Positions 22,496-35,345 are shown, counted from the stretch's first letter. The stretch is 64,000 nucleotides of DNA from Tilletia caries (GCA_032718865.1 JALUTQ010000037.1:1302001-1366000); one strand, 5' to 3'. The notes: generated by a model not told the origin, from the letters alone. Made by a program: numbers and translations.

Positions 22496-24355
22496 ATGGA
22501 GCCCGCCGTCGCCGCCCCGGCCGCGCCCCAAGATGCGGCAACAGCAAGAACGACGTTCTCCGACTTGCCCATCGAGATCCTCACTCTCATCGCCCGTGCC
22601 CTTCTCCCCGGTCCGCCCGCAAGGTCAACCACCTTTCCACCCCAGGCGAACCAGGCCAAGGTCTCCACCTACTCCAAATCCAACTCCTCCATGCATGCGT
22701 CCTACCGATTCCCTTCCAAAGCCCATCAGCGCAATATTCTCGCCCTCGCGCTCGTCTCACGCGCTTGCGCAGCCGCTGCACTACCCGTCCTGTACTCGGT
22801 CATCCAGTTGCGTACAGTATCTCAGATTCGACTTCTGGCCAAAGCACTTCGACATTCGACAGCATCAGTGGTAGCCCGACATCAGCTCGCTCAACGAGTG
22901 ACGGACATCAGCATTCCGGTATATGACTCTTTGCACAATCCATCCACAAGGAATGACCATATGTCAGATGTGGTCGAGGTCCTGCGCGCCATCTTTGGCG
23001 CATGTACCCGGCTCGAACATATCTCTCTATCAACGTACAATGCTGGCAGCATACTTCCCCACTTGTTCCACCCTAACACCCTTGCCCGACCATACGAGAT
23101 GGCGCTTCAGGTCGCATCCAACGACAATCTTGACGGCCTCGACTGGAGTCCCTTGACCAACGTCACCCGGCTACACCTGATCAGATTCGAACTGAGTCGG
23201 CCCATGCTCGATTTCTTGCATGGCTTTCGCCATCCCGCAGAAGAAGCAGAAGATGAAGAAGGAGAAGAGCGGCAGCGGCTCGGCACTCATCCCCTCACTC
23301 ATCTCAGGCTAAGCGAGGTCGACTCCTTTGCCTTCGACGGACTCGCAGAGTACATCCAGACACGAGAGACTGCTATGGGCAGAGGCGATGTCGACGAAGC
23401 CAAGTCCCAAAGTGGTCCCCGAAGACGGGCACGAACATCCGATGATGTCCATCCCAGAGATCTCATCGCGGGGAGAAATCAGGGTGCCACTCAAGAGATG
23501 CTTTACAATCTCGCCACCGACGCCGATTTATTCCCCGACCTTCGGCTGGTCCAGATCGAACTCTCCTACCTCTATGCTCTCGATCCTCCCTCGGCGCCGA
23601 TGCAACGAGAATCGCCCACTGTGACTCTTTCGCCCCGTGCAGATTCTCCCACCCCGTCTCCCGCAGCCACATTAGCAGCGGAGAGCTCGATAGCGGTCTC
23701 AACAGGAGGACATGGCGCCCCCTTCGACCAGTACTCTGTATCGATGCCAGGACAACTAGCGACGATCGACTTCCCCGCCGACGTGCCTCTCTCCGCAACA
23801 GAAGCAGCCGAGTGGGAAGCCCGGGCACAGCAAGAGCTCGCGGTGGAGGAACAACAGCGAACCGCCCATCGGGATGCGTACTGGCTCCAGGTCAGACAGG
23901 GTCGGGAGGCCCTCTTGACGCTCTTCAAACAAGCCCGGGCTGGGAAGGAAAGGGGGGAGGAGGATGCGTTCGATTTGAGGGTTGTGGCGCCGAGACCGAA
24001 TGGGTGGTCCGCGCCTCAGATGGAGGCGCAGTTCGCTCTGACGGCATTCTCGACGGCTTGTCGAAGGGCTCGGGGCTCACGGGTGGAAGAGGTCTCGCTC
24101 CATGGTGGCGGTGGAGGTGGCGATGGAGAAGGCGCGTCGAAGATGGGCGGCTGTTGGGAGGATGAGGATATCTTTGAGTTGGCGGAGCGGAGGCCTTGGT
24201 TGGCGATCGAGAACGGGAAGGCGGCTCGGTTCTTCGAGGAGGAGGAAGAGGAGGGGCAGGGGCAGGGGCAGGGGGAGAGGCAGGGGGACTGGGACGCGAT
24301 AACCGGCTACTGGACGGGCGAGTTGCCCCGTCTCAATGCTTCCTCCCGCCGTTGA
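22496..24355 (+). CDS. F-box-like protein
   Basis: A single exon of 619 residues. Residues about 20-90 fit an F-box split by a basic, Ser-rich insert: FSDLPIEILTLIARALL, then ILALALVSRACAAAALPVLYSVIQLRTV. After this come leucine-rich stretches (TNVTRLHLIRFELSRPML, THLRLSEVDSFAFDGL) suggesting degenerate leucine-rich repeats, then low-complexity acidic and Pro/Ser regions and a Glu/Gly/Gln-rich end. F-box proteins link substrates to Skp1-Cullin-F-box ubiquitin ligases. That role is inferred from the N terminus only and the substrate is unknown. Start ATG 22496 is the first in frame and lies just before the F-box. Confidence 0.7.
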   Translation: MEPAVAAPAAPQDAATARTTFSDLPIEILTLIARALLPGPPARSTTFPPQANQAKVSTYSKSNSSMHASYRFPSKAHQRNILALALVSRACAAAALPVLYSVIQLRTVSQIRLLAKALRHSTASVVARHQLAQRVTDISIPVYDSLHNPSTRNDHMSDVVEVLRAIFGACTRLEHISLSTYNAGSILPHLFHPNTLARPYEMALQVASNDNLDGLDWSPLTNVTRLHLIRFELSRPMLDFLHGFRHPAEEAEDEEGEERQRLGTHPLTHLRLSEVDSFAFDGLAEYIQTRETAMGRGDVDEAKSQSGPRRRARTSDDVHPRDLIAGRNQGATQEMLYNLATDADLFPDLRLVQIELSYLYALDPPSAPMQRESPTVTLSPRADSPTPSPAATLAAESSIAVSTGGHGAPFDQYSVSMPGQLATIDFPADVPLSATEAAEWEARAQQELAVEEQQRTAHRDAYWLQVRQGREALLTLFKQARAGKERGEEDAFDLRVVAPRPNGWSAPQMEAQFALTAFSTACRRARGSRVEEVSLHGGGGGGDGEGASKMGGCWEDEDIFELAERRPWLAIENGKAARFFEEEEEEGQGQGQGERQGDWDAITGYWTGELPRLNASSRR

Positions 24356-24682
24356 ATCTCCTTCAAGCCGCCTGCATTATTCCATTTTCGTCTTCACACC
24401 ACATTCGCCTTCATACCGTATTTACCACATTTGGCCGCTCTCGCCTTGTAGCATACCCCTTACTCCGCTCTCAAATCGTCCAAGCTATCTTATTCAGAGT
24501 CGCGTTCCATCATCCATGGCTGGCTTGTTGCGGCTTGGTCTCACCTTATCGCCCGGATTGGAACTTGGAATCTTCCTCCCCGACTACCACGCACGGAATG
24601 CGGAAAGCATTCCTGAACCTTTGAAAGAACGAGATAGCGAAAGGCGATCGTGGGCCCACACGACCTGGGCTGAGCGCAGACG
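24356..24682. other. intergenic, no gene seen
   Basis: 327 bases between two plus-strand genes. Overlapping shadow frames are not supported. Confidence 0.45.
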
Positions 24683-27660
24683 ATGTCTTCCGCAGCAGCA
24701 TCTACCTCAGGCCCATCCTCAGCGCCGCCGCCTCCTCCCTCTGCTCCGCCGAATCCGCTCATGCTCAGCTCGATCCTACTTGCGCACGGACTCACAGCGG
24801 CCTCGCTCAAGGTCGAGTCGGCGCTCTCTAACACGCACGATGCGATTCAGCAGGGTGTTCATTCTGTGCTGAGTGCGGTCGAGGGGAAGGGCGAGGAGAG
24901 GGAACGCGGTCGGCGCTATCATGGTGAGCAAGCAGTTCCAGAAGCGCATACATTGGGGCTGTAGGGTTGGAAATCATGCTGAAGGGGTTCCTGACACATT
25001 GATTGCCCGTTCCCACAGCGGGAAAGGGAAAGGGGAAGGATAAGAGCTCGGCCATCGTCCTCTTCTGCCCTTCGACCTCCTCCAACTTGCAAAGCCTGAC
25101 AACCTCCCTCGCCCTCTCGCTCGCCTCCTCCCCATCGGAAACAACAACGGCGCACACGGTCCTCGTGCTCCTGACCTCGGCCGACCAGCTTGCGCCCCTG
25201 CTGACAGCCTGGGCCGAGCGCAAGGCGGCCATCTTGGCTGAGCAGCGCTGGAGCGATCTCGAAGAGGAGGTGGAAGAGGAGGAGGAGGGGGGAGAGAAGA
25301 TACCTGTTGGCCGATGGACGTTCTCTGCTGCTGCTAATGCTGACGAGAAGCAGCGGGCGGGGAGGAGCCTAACTCCGCCGGATACGGTCTTGCTGCGCGG
25401 TGAAGACAGGGCTGACTGGGCACGTCGGGGCGCTCCTCCTGCGCGTCGGGGCGACAATGGCAAAAGTGAGGAGGAGGACGAGCACGTCGACTACATATCG
25501 GGATACTACCTCTCCCACCCTTGGCATTTCCTCGCCTATATGCTTCCGGCTCCCCTTCGATTCGGGCTGGGCTGGGGCGTCAGAATTTCTCTCGATATGG
25601 CCGATCGGCTGGGACTGAGCGGGTACGAGAAGCAGCAGCAACAGGCCGAGCACAGACGGGAACGACGCGGGCGGGAGCGGGACAGCATCCCCACATCGTC
25701 AACCCCTCCAGCATCAGACGCCATAACCACCCGAGCGCGCACTCGCAGTATTGCGCAAGACGTCGTCGAGTTGGGGAGAGACATGATGAAGGGTCTCCGA
25801 ATCGGGTCGACCAGTCCGAATATGTCCTGGTCCGGCACGTTCCCCTTGCCGAGTCTTTCGCCGGAGCGGAGACATCCTCATCCTTCTCGATCGACGACGA
25901 CGATGAGTGCGGCGGGTGGGGAGTTGTCCCCGGTCCTGCTACAGTCCGGCCCGAAGGAAGGGGAGGGAGAGGGGACGCGGTCGTGGGGTCTGCATTGGGA
26001 GGGGGGACTTTCGTTCCATGTCAGCACGCCTTGGTGGTCGACCTTGAACCCGATCCGTCCTCCGAGGAGCAAGACGTCTGCAGAGAGCTCGAAATCGAAG
26101 GGAACGCAAAAGCAGAAGAAGAAGCCTAGGGATCGGGCTCAGATTGGGGCGGTCATTCCGATCTTGATCGAGGGGGAACAGGCGGAGGAGAGGGCGAGGG
26201 AGAGCATTCAGGCCTTTTGCGAGGCGCACGACTTGCTCTGTCGGGGCCTTGTGCTCATCCCCTCCGAGCTCGACGGGAATGTCTCGTCCCAACCTCCTCC
26301 TCATCTTTCGATGTCGTCGAGAAGAAATGGGAACGGTCGTCACAAGGCTCCAGAGGCGATGAACACCACAGCACACGCTCTTCCCTTGGTTCGGGCGCTC
26401 CTGCCTCAGCTCCGTCGGGATCGCGGGCGAGTCGTCGCACTCGAGATGGTCGAAGCGGACGGCCTGCTCGTGCTCGCCTCGACTCGCCAGGCAAAACCGA
26501 CGACGACGACGACGACGAACAGCAAGAAGAGAGCGAATGGGTGGTTGAGTCGGGAGGGCATCTATTGGGATGCGGTGGCTGCGCAGCGTCGGCTGAGTGG
26601 GATCTGGGGCGAGGTGGAGCAGGAAGTGGAACGACAGGATCGAGCCCATCGGTCGGCCGAATTGCCCACTGCCACTTCTGCTCAGCGCTCGTACGCAGCC
26701 GCCTCGACCTTCCGTACCGAGGGAGAGTGGAGGAGCAGTTGGGACGAGCTACAGGCTGAGGAGTTTGGATCGCTTGCGGCGCGGGTGACTTGGGTTGGGA
26801 AGGTGGCTTGGCAGGCTGCGACGGAGAGGGCCGTGCGGAGACCGGTTCGGAGGGTGAGGCGTTTTGCTGGTTGGTTGTTGGATGCTTGGGAGGCGGAGGT
26901 CGGAGGCGGAGCGGATGGGGTCCAGATCTGTCGAGTGCGAGTAGGTGAGTCATACAAAAGGAATGTTGAGGCTAATTGACTCTGCTTGACAGGAGTTCTG
27001 ACTACGCCTCTTTTTGTCTGTGCAGCGCCCGTGATCGGAACGAGCAGCGAGAACGTCTTGGCAGACGTACCTGCCTCGCTCCTCTCCTATGTCTACCCCA
27101 ATCCATCTCAAGCATGGCCACCGGCGATCCGTAAGGTCCTCGCAGCTTACCTTCGTGCTCGGTCGAAGGTCGTCCCAGCCTCGAGGCAGATCATATACCA
27201 CTTCGGGGCCAATGCATTGGAGGCGAGCTCGCAGCGACGACAAGAACGAGTCCTTCTTCGCCGACGAAGGCAGCAACAACGAGGACGCGGAGATGGCCGT
27301 GAAGAAGTGGTGGCAGCGGAAGGGTCGTCCACGATGGCCGAGTCGAGTGTACGCCAGCGGCGTCGACCCGTCGCTGATCCCGTCCGAAGCCCAGTCCAGC
27401 CGGGGTCCGAACTGCAGTCCCCACGAACGCAAGCGGAGATCGAGGACCCAATGATCGACGACGAGGATACGACCGCGCCGAGATCGACAGGGGCAGCGAG
27501 CCCACCGTCGCCACCTCTGCTTGCGAAGCTGATCCGGTCTGCGGTGGAGGAGGAGTGGGCACGGGCTGGGTACTGTGTTGGCTTGGGCGCGAGGGTGGAG
27601 GGTCTTCTCCCTGGATGGGTGAAGGCTGTATGTGGGTGGGCTGTATATCAGGTTCTTTGA
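24683..27660 (+). CDS. uncharacterised 944-residue protein
   Basis: Exons 24683-24923, 25019-26944 and 26993-27660 join in phase through GTGAGC/GTGAGT donors and CACAG/GACAG acceptors. I do not recognise the family. Visible: a Pro/Ser-rich start, a hydrophobic strand-turn pattern (SSAIVLFCPST...HTVLVLLTSADQL) that could be the start of a Rossmann-like fold, an acidic run (EEEVEEEEEGGE), an aromatic patch (HPWHFLAYMLPAPLRFGLGW), GAVIPILIEGE, and after the last intron LFVCAAPVIGTSSENVLADVP. The last third of exon 3 is Arg/Gln-rich. A distant relation to fungal DUF1776-type dehydrogenase-like proteins is possible, but I cannot show a nucleotide-binding motif. Confidence 0.6.
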
Positions 27661-28139
27661 TGAAATAACGAGAGGGCAGGCAGGTGCGGGTGTATTTCTA
27701 CTTATAGGAAACGCTTCTCTAGATTCTGTTTCTGTATTTGCTGTGGTGGCCGAGGAGTTGCGGTTGCACCGAGTCACCCTTTTGAGGGCGGACACGTGAT
27801 TGAGTTCGGCCATGACGTCCTCTGGCTTGGAAATGCCTGCCTGCCGGCATCGCGCGCTCCCCCACTGTGTCTCGCCTGGCCTGCTCACTCGAGTCAAGAC
27901 ACAAAGGGAGACATTCCCGCTTCCCGCTTCCCGCTTGCTTCCGCTGTCCGCTGTCCGCACCTCGTCATCCTCCGCCGCTGTCTGTCTCGGGAGCGCACTC
28001 GGCCATGCTCCCATGCTTCGGCACTGAATAAGAACGCTGCCTCCGCCAGAGCCATCACCGCATCACCGCATCGCCCCCCAAGGCATTCCCACCCTGAGAA
28101 CAACACACACACAAAATTACATAGCACAGGCCAGAAGCG
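27661..28139. other. intergenic, no gene seen
   Basis: 479 bases between two plus-strand genes. CT-rich sequence with ACACACACA just before ATG 28140 may be the 5' UTR. Confidence 0.45.
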
Positions 28140-31100
28140 ATGGCGACGGCATCGAACAGCTTGCGAGCCGGCCAGCTCTCCCGCTCCAGCGCAAGTACCA
28201 GTCCGAGCTCAGCGAACCCAAGCCCGCATCGCCGAAGACCCAGACGCAGGCTCATGACCGAGGAGATCTCCGAGCTCTCCCTGTCCGACCATCAGCAGTG
28301 GCCATGCTCCCTCAACTCTCCCTTCCTCGATCTGTACGGGGACGAGCGAGAGGATGACGATTCCGTCGTGCTGCTCGCAGCCGTGGCTGCGGCGAGAGCG
28401 GCAGCGGCAGCCACAGCCTCGGTCGATGGCGAGTTGCCAGAGGGGTCCGCCCCATCGTGGCCTCTCATTACCAGCGGTCGTCGGCGGAACAGTATCTCCA
28501 GCAGCAGCAGTGAGAGTCTCAGCGATGGCGAGGATACCAGCAGCAGTGGTGGGGGAAACAGACGGCGACCTGGCGGACGGCGTGGAACGGCCGCAGCTTC
28601 TCGATGGTCGAGTGAATGGATCGAGTTCAGGACGATGCGGCCGGCCAGCGATCTCGCTCGTTCCGCTTCCTCTTTTACCTTGCCAACGACAGCGGCGGCG
28701 GCGGCAACAGCAGGAGCGGAAGCTCCGACGTTCTCCGCCACTTCTTCCACCTTTGCGGCAAGACTGCTGCAGCTCTCAAGGGCGGCCGCCACCAGCACGT
28801 CTCAGCTGCCCTTACGAGACTGTCCACCGCCCTCTCTGATGGCGCCGGCACGTCGACATCACCATTCTCATCCTTACAATCACACATCAGGCCTGCCTGA
28901 AGCGGCAATCGATAATCGACTTGTCTCGACATCAAATCTGTCGCCTGCCTCAACGCTTCAGCCACGCACGCAACGGCCGGGCGCAGCTCAGCGCGCACGC
29001 AATCGCTCGGCGCGGGTGATATTGCTCGATTCGACAACTTCGCCGGTCTTGGGTGGGGCTTCGGCGGCCGTCTCTTCCTCCCAGAACACTGCCAGCTCGC
29101 CCTTCTCGCCTCTCTCGGCCACTGCTGATCCCGCGGGAACGGGCGCGAACGACGCCACTTCGAGCTCAAACAGTAGACCACCCGCGGTCAGGACGACCTC
29201 AAATGATTCTGCGGCTACGAATTCCGCTCTTGGATCGTCGATTCCCTTGGTCAGGCGGCGGGATCATAATGCTCCCTTCCCTCGCTCCGAGCCACGGACT
29301 GCTGCTGCACGGACCGATACCATTCCCCGTTCGCTGCTCATAGCCTCCAACGCAGCCCTCCGGGATACGCCCGTCCTGCAGTCTGACGCAGCAGCCTCAC
29401 CTACGTCGGCAGCAGAGGAGAGCGGCGAAACGGAGGAAGGTACAAGCCTGATGCGGCGGGTGATGAGACGGCGTCGTTTTGATCGGGAACGCGAGCGTGA
29501 ACGTGACAGGGCGCGGGAGCGCGAACGCGAACGCGAGAGACAGAGAGATGAGACGAGACCTCTCTTGGAGGCGGAGGACCGTGATGGCGAGCGGCGCACG
29601 AGTTGGTCTCGACCGCGTTGGAGTCTGTTGAGCGAACAGAATTCGAGGGTCGAGGCTCTCATCATGGACTGGCAACTCATTGGTGAGCACCATTTTGCTC
29701 AAACTCTTTTTGGTAGATTTGCCGAAAACCGCTCTCCGCACCTTAGTCGCTGACACCACTGCGCCTTTGGCCAAGCACCCCCCTATTTCAGAGCCAACTT
29801 CTGCCAGCGCAGAGAATGGTCCTCCCGTCATTCGTCGAAGTCCCTCGCCCATCGATCCGGAGGCGGACTCGTCCGCACAAAGTGGTGACGATTCAGTTCA
29901 GCCGGCCGCTGACGAGATTGTGACACCAGTGATTTCGGCCGGGCTTGAGCCGTCGTCTTCGTCGAGGACCGAAGGAGCTCAAACAGCGTTCCAAATCCCG
30001 CCCTGGCGGATTCCGTCTGAGTCAACGCAGCCCCCGGTGGAGTCCCGAGATTTGCCCAGCACTTCGTCCGGCCGGCCTTCCAACTTTGCCCAGTCTCGTC
30101 CCTCAAGTCTTCTCCCGGCTCGCAGCTCTACCTTCAACGTGAATGTGAACCTCCATCGATCGTCAACAACGTCTTCTTCTTCGACATCTTCGTCGGCAGT
30201 ACCGACTCCGGTGCGAGACGAGTTCCGCGCGCGAAGGAGTCCGCGTCGACTCGATAGTGTGACGGACGCGGACGTGCAAGCGTTCGAATCGCACTTGGCG
30301 GTGTTGCGCGCTTCTAGTTTGGCGGGCTTGAGTCCCCCTAATGTACCTGTGGGTGGTGCAGGGCGAATGACGCCGGAAACAGGTGCAGGACATGGTGGAG
30401 TTGCACATGCTCGATCGGAGGGAAACTCGCCCGAGTCGCAGTCACCGGCCAGCACGATTCGGTTGCCTGTGCGCTCGGGATCGGTTGTGTCCGGGATGTC
30501 TCCGTCTGCATCAGTGGCGTCCCGAGTGGAGTGGAGGCCAGCCTCGCAGAGTGGACAAGAGGTCGGACCGGTGGATCAGTCGCCTCAAGGTACGCCGGAG
30601 ACGTACTTTCCTACCTCCCGTTGGTTCCCGCCTTCGATGCGACGCATAGGTGGAGGAGCCGCCGATGAACCTGTGGCGCCGGACGCAGTGACCAGTCCAG
30701 GTCCCACTCTTCTTTCACCGGGCATCCCAACGGTTGACGAAGTCGAGCAGGGTCGCGCGTTGGCGCGCTTGCAAGCGAGCCAGGCCGAAACCTGGACAGG
30801 GAGTGCGGCTGAGCGGGATTTCCAGCGCCTTTTGAACGAGCGCGATACGAGTGGAAGCGGAGGAGAGGGACAGGCAGTGGACGTCGCTCCAGCACCTGCT
30901 CAAGATGCGGATCCTACCGGGCACGAAGCTGTCGCACATTCGGACGGCAGCGTGACTCTCGCCGGACTCCAGTCGGTCTTTGGAACCCAGACGGAGCGGT
31001 TGATGAACAGCGAGGCCCGATTGGCGCGGCTGCTTGCGATCTTGCGGGCGCCGCAGGTGTCGGAGCGAGGCGATCACGGGTCAGCGGAACGTGAGGGCAG

Positions 31101-33318
31101 CCGGGCGGCCTTGGAGTCGGGGCGCAATCGCGTTGATTCTGATGCTGCCGCTACTCGGAACGCCCTGGGCGATGGAGAACAGACGGAGACACTTCCTACG
31201 TTCCGGTTCACTGCCAGTCGTCGGGAGAGGCCAGTTATGCAGGAGGGGCCGATGACCATGGCTGAATTATCAACATCGAATGAGGCGGAGACGAAAGTCG
31301 ATCTGCTGATGGAGGGGGACAAAGTTCAGCTCGGAACCTCCGGTGTTGAGCTCATGCAGGCGATCGACAGTGGAGCTGCATCCCTTTATCGAGCGAGCAT
31401 TCGCTCGGCCTTTGCGGCTCGGGCCCGATACCAGTCACCTGCGCAACCACGCTTGCCTTCGACCAGCGCAGAGTATCCGGTCCAGTTTGAGGTGTGGCAA
31501 GCGAACGGACAGGATGTCGATAATCGGGCGTTCAAACTGAATGCGCCGGGCGGGATGCTCCAGGATGACTGGCGTACCTGGCGTTCGGGTCAGACACGCT
31601 CGACTTCGATCGTGCTGCGCTGCCTGTGCCTTGATCCGAATTTGGCCTCGGGTGCGGCAACAGCGTCAACCTCGTCGTCATCGGCAGGGAACCTGGACAT
31701 ACCCTCGGGCTCGGTCAATCCGGATAACGTGATGGAGGCGTACATTCGGCGGCAGGGCGAGCGGCGGGCAGCACTGGCGGCTCTGACTGCCAGCGCAACA
31801 CCCTTGCGACGCATTCAGGCTGCCGCGTCTACAAGTACCGACGGCGATGACACATCCGCGACCTCATCTTCCCGCTCACTGCGCGTGACGGACCGAGAGT
31901 CACTCGCTGCGCATGCGCAACACGTGCAGCGCTTTCTCGAGCTCCTGCATGAGGAGCTTGCTGTCTTGGAGGAGACTTTCCGGCGGAATTCGCGGCCAGG
32001 TGGTCCTTCAGTGAGGGGAATAGCGAGAAATGCGGCGACCGCGAATGCTTCCGGCCCCGCTCGTTCTGGGGCTTCGTCATCTGCTTCTTCTGCAGTTACT
32101 TCGCCGTTAACGTCAGCCATCCCTGGTCCTGTGTCTATCTCGACGTACTCTGCGCGTCGGGCGGCTGCGACGGCTTCTACCATAGCCCGCGTGCAAGGCC
32201 TCGGATCCGGCGCTGCCGGTTCACTCCTTCCTAGTCAAGTCAGAAGTCTGGAGCGGCTGGCGTCAACGACGGGGCATGGAGCGGAACGACTTGCTGCTGT
32301 CTCGTCTTTGGATCAGACCGAGATCCGGGCGCTGAGGGACATCATCGCCTCACAAGTTTTGGGTACCCCACGACGCACTCCGCGCACAGATGCGGACGGC
32401 GCCACGGAGCCTTTCGATGGCGACAGTCACGAACTTGATCCCTCTCTGCTTGAGATTGGTACATCTGGAACGGTGGTGCTTCCCAGGCTTTCACTGAGCG
32501 AGGAAGAGCATGAATTGGTGCAGACGTGTCTTGATCGCGCCCTTGCACGGAGTGGGACGGAGGATGAATCAGGCCAGGAAGGGTCCGGCCTAGGTTTCGC
32601 ACCTATGGGCAGTCCTCTAAAGACGCTGATGCAGAAGCGGTGCGACGCCTTTGTTCGCTCTGCCCTGGCTGCTGCGGGAACGGAACGCGCAGCGCTTTCA
32701 CGCGGTCGGACGTTCCATCTGAGCTCGCTGGAAATTCGGATCGCTCGGCGGAGGAACGGGAGCCAGATCGAGGGTCTGGCATTCGTTAGCGAAGAGCCGA
32801 TGCCGTGCGACATCGTCCAAGCCTTCGAGAAGTGCGACCGGTCTCTCCTTGTTGAGATGCTGGCTACTTCCCTGGGCCGCCATCGGCCTGGCAGTACCTT
32901 GCTGGCGGAGGAAGCGGCGCGACTCGAATCCTCTGGGCGAGGAGCAGGTGGTGAGCCTGACATGATGGCCTCGCTGAGGCGGTGGACTCCGGCCGGGTAC
33001 TTCAAGACGGGAACGGGATATGTCCATCTGGACTTCTCGACCGGTACGCTTTCCACCTCGTCGTCGACATCGACGTCGACGACTGTTCAGATCAGGCCTG
33101 ACGGCAGAACATCAGAGCTGGGCGAGTACTGCGTTTCGGGACGATTCGTGACGCTCGTCCTGTTCCCGGTCGCTGCGTCTCTTGGACGGGCGAGGGGAGG
33201 AGGAAGGACGGCAGTGACGTGGACGCGGACGGGGACGGAGGGGGAGGAGATCAGCGTCAGCTTTGTCGCGGCCAAGGGCTTTGGGATGCGGAGCACTCCG
33301 TCTGGCCGCATACTGTAG
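28140..33318 (+). CDS. very large, mostly disordered protein of unknown function
   Basis: Exon 1 is 28140-29682. It ends in ATT-G before GTGAGC. Two in-phase acceptors are possible: 29716 (34-nt intron, 1714 residues) or 29746 (64-nt intron, 1704 residues), the second being a more usual length. The protein is Ser/Ala/Arg-rich and low in complexity, with an Arg-Glu-Arg dipeptide region (REREREREREE-like, about 29485-29550). Ordered-looking parts are VQFEVWQANGQDVDNRAFKLNAP and STSIVLRCLCLDP near 31480-31640, a leucine-rich helix around 31930, and a C-terminal block from about 32690 (FHLSSLEIRIARRR, MPCDIVQAFEKCD, PAGYFKTGTGYVHLDF) to the end. I do not recognise the family. The conserved-looking C terminus suggests function lies there. 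Confidence 0.6.
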
Positions 33319-33473
33319 AATTGCACTCATTTAATCCACTGTTCGGGCCGACAGTCGCTGATCGTTGTGCGTTGTGCGGCGAGAAAATCTGGCAGAAACT
33401 CATCGCGAAGTTCGGAGCAGAATACAGAGGAAAGCGAGACAGCGTCAAGACTGAACGCGCCTCTGAAGGAATC

Positions 33474-34793
33474 ATGTCACCCGTCAGCAGGATGTTGCCA
33501 GCCCCGGGAGGCCAGTGGTTGAATACCTTTGTCCAAAGCGTTCGTTGGGGGCCAGGATGCCTCGAACGTGCCTTGCCTGAGGCACTTCGAAGTCTGGGCT
33601 TGACCAACCCGAAATCACTTATCATCACCGGCAACTCTCTCGCCACCAAGAGCGGTATCATCAAGCGCATCGAGGGTCAGCTCCAATCCCAGGGATTGTA
33701 CGCGGGCACGTTCTCCGCTATCGACCAGCACGCGAGCGTCGCGTCCATCCAGAAGGCACAGGCCGAGCTTGAGCGAACGGGGGCAAACGTGCTCGTCGCC
33801 GTGGGTGGTGGCAGTCCAATCGATGCTGCTAAGGCGATCAGCTACTGGATTCACGAGGCTGAGGGTAGCTCGGTCAAAGGCTCCACCGACCGGCGGACTT
33901 TCATTCCCATCATCGCCGTGCCTACGACTCTCTCGCTCGCTGAAACGACGCAGAATGCCGGCTTTACTCGCGACGGGAAGAAGCAAGGCGTGTCCCACCC
34001 CGCCCTCGTGCCTCGCACTATCATCTATGATGCCGAGCTCACCGTTGACACGCCCGAACGCCTGTGGTTGTCCAGTGGCAGTGAGCATGCATTCTTTCCT
34101 GCTCTTGTTATTCTACCAAGCGATGTTTGCTGACGTTACGAGTGTCACCTCGAAACAGTGCGATCTGTGGATCATGCTATCGAGAGCCTGTACCGACCTG
34201 ATCCCAGCCCGGTGCTTCGAAACATGTGGCTCGGTGCGATCCGGGATCTGTTCCACTTCCTTCCCCTCAGCCAAAAGTCTCCCAGCGACCTTGCCATTCG
34301 TCAGCGCCTCCAGCTGGCTTGCTACACCTCTCTCAGCCCGGAAGCGCGCTCGGGTGCCCTCGGTCTATCGCACAGTCTTGGCCATGCCCTCGGCGCGACG
34401 TACGCGATTCCGCACGGTATTACTTCCTGCCTGACCTTGGCTGCCTCGATCCGTCTTACAGCCCAATTGAGCAGCACTGGACCCGAGCAACTCGAGGCGC
34501 TTTCTGATGCCCTGAGCTACATTCCGGCACCATACAATCCTGCCCCTGTCCCTCTCGGGGTTCCCGTTGGCGGTTCTACCACCACCACTGACGAGGAGCG
34601 GAGACAGCGCGGCGTCCGAGTAGGAGATGCCGTTCAGGCTCTCATTGCGGAACTTGGCCTCGCAACAACCTTGAGCGAGTATCGCGTGCCCAAGGACGAC
34701 CTCAAGACCATCGCTAGTCACGCCGTTGGCAAGGACGGACCGGAGTCGGAGAAGTACAAGGGTGTTCTTGCTCTTCTAGAAGGTATCTACTGA
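33474..34793 (+). CDS. iron-containing alcohol dehydrogenase, maleylacetate-reductase-like
   Basis: Exons 33474-34080 and 34159-34793 give 413 residues. The Rossmann-like half has VAVGGGSPIDAAKAIS (about residues 109-123) and PTTLSLAETTQNAGFT, close to the PTTxSGAE motif of maleylacetate reductases. The all-helical half has the metal-binding pattern GLSHSLGHALGATYAIPHG, with His at about 274, 278 and 288. Such enzymes reduce maleylacetate to 3-oxoadipate with NAD(P)H in aromatic breakdown, though substrate cannot be fixed by sequence alone. An upstream in-frame extension to 33219 overlaps the previous gene and is not used; MSPVSRML starts just before the conserved domain. Its 3' half and flank are duplicated downstream (35346-35870). 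Confidence 0.85.
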
Positions 34794-35345
34794 TTGGTCG
34801 CGAGTTCCTTTCTGCACAAAGGTTCCATTGTAGCATTCACTTCCACCTCACTCAAACATGACAGCTCCCACATCGGCCGATGCGGCCAATAAGAATGGCA
34901 GATTCGTTCAACAAGTTCGGCGATGCTTATGTACTACGTGACTGCTGAACTATCTGCTAACCTTTCTTCCGTGCTGACATCTCCTTCTTCTTCTCTTCCA
35001 CCGTGCTTCCTCACCATTCCGTTCTGACCCTACTCCACAGTTGAAAGTGTCGCTCATCGCAGGCGCGCAGATGAAGCGAGCCTTCTTCCGTGTCCTTGTT
35101 CTGCGTCGGTCACCGGCAAACAGGCGGCAGCGCCGTCGTTGCCCAACTACCCTCTACCCTGGACATCTGCTTTGGGTGATATTCGCCCCTGTTAGCGTCT
35201 GCTGCCTATACCGGCACGGCTGATTCTTTTCGACAACTTCCTACGGACATCAGCCAGACTGCGTTGCGGGCAGCATGAAGCTTGCAAGTACGCTGGACGT
35301 TGGGACGAACGATATATGTACAGGTGTTCTGCTCACATTGATCCC

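Noticed and set aside
28292..28798. 168-residue antisense frame in the large orphan gene
   Set aside because: Low-complexity Ala/Ser shadow of a GC-rich coding exon.
33219..33473. N-terminal extension of the dehydrogenase
   Set aside because: It overlaps the end of the preceding gene; the domain starts directly after ATG 33474.
35041..35223. 60-residue frame between the dehydrogenase and its pseudogene
   Set aside because: The segment aligns with the non-coding promoter of the secreted-protein gene, so the frame is chance.
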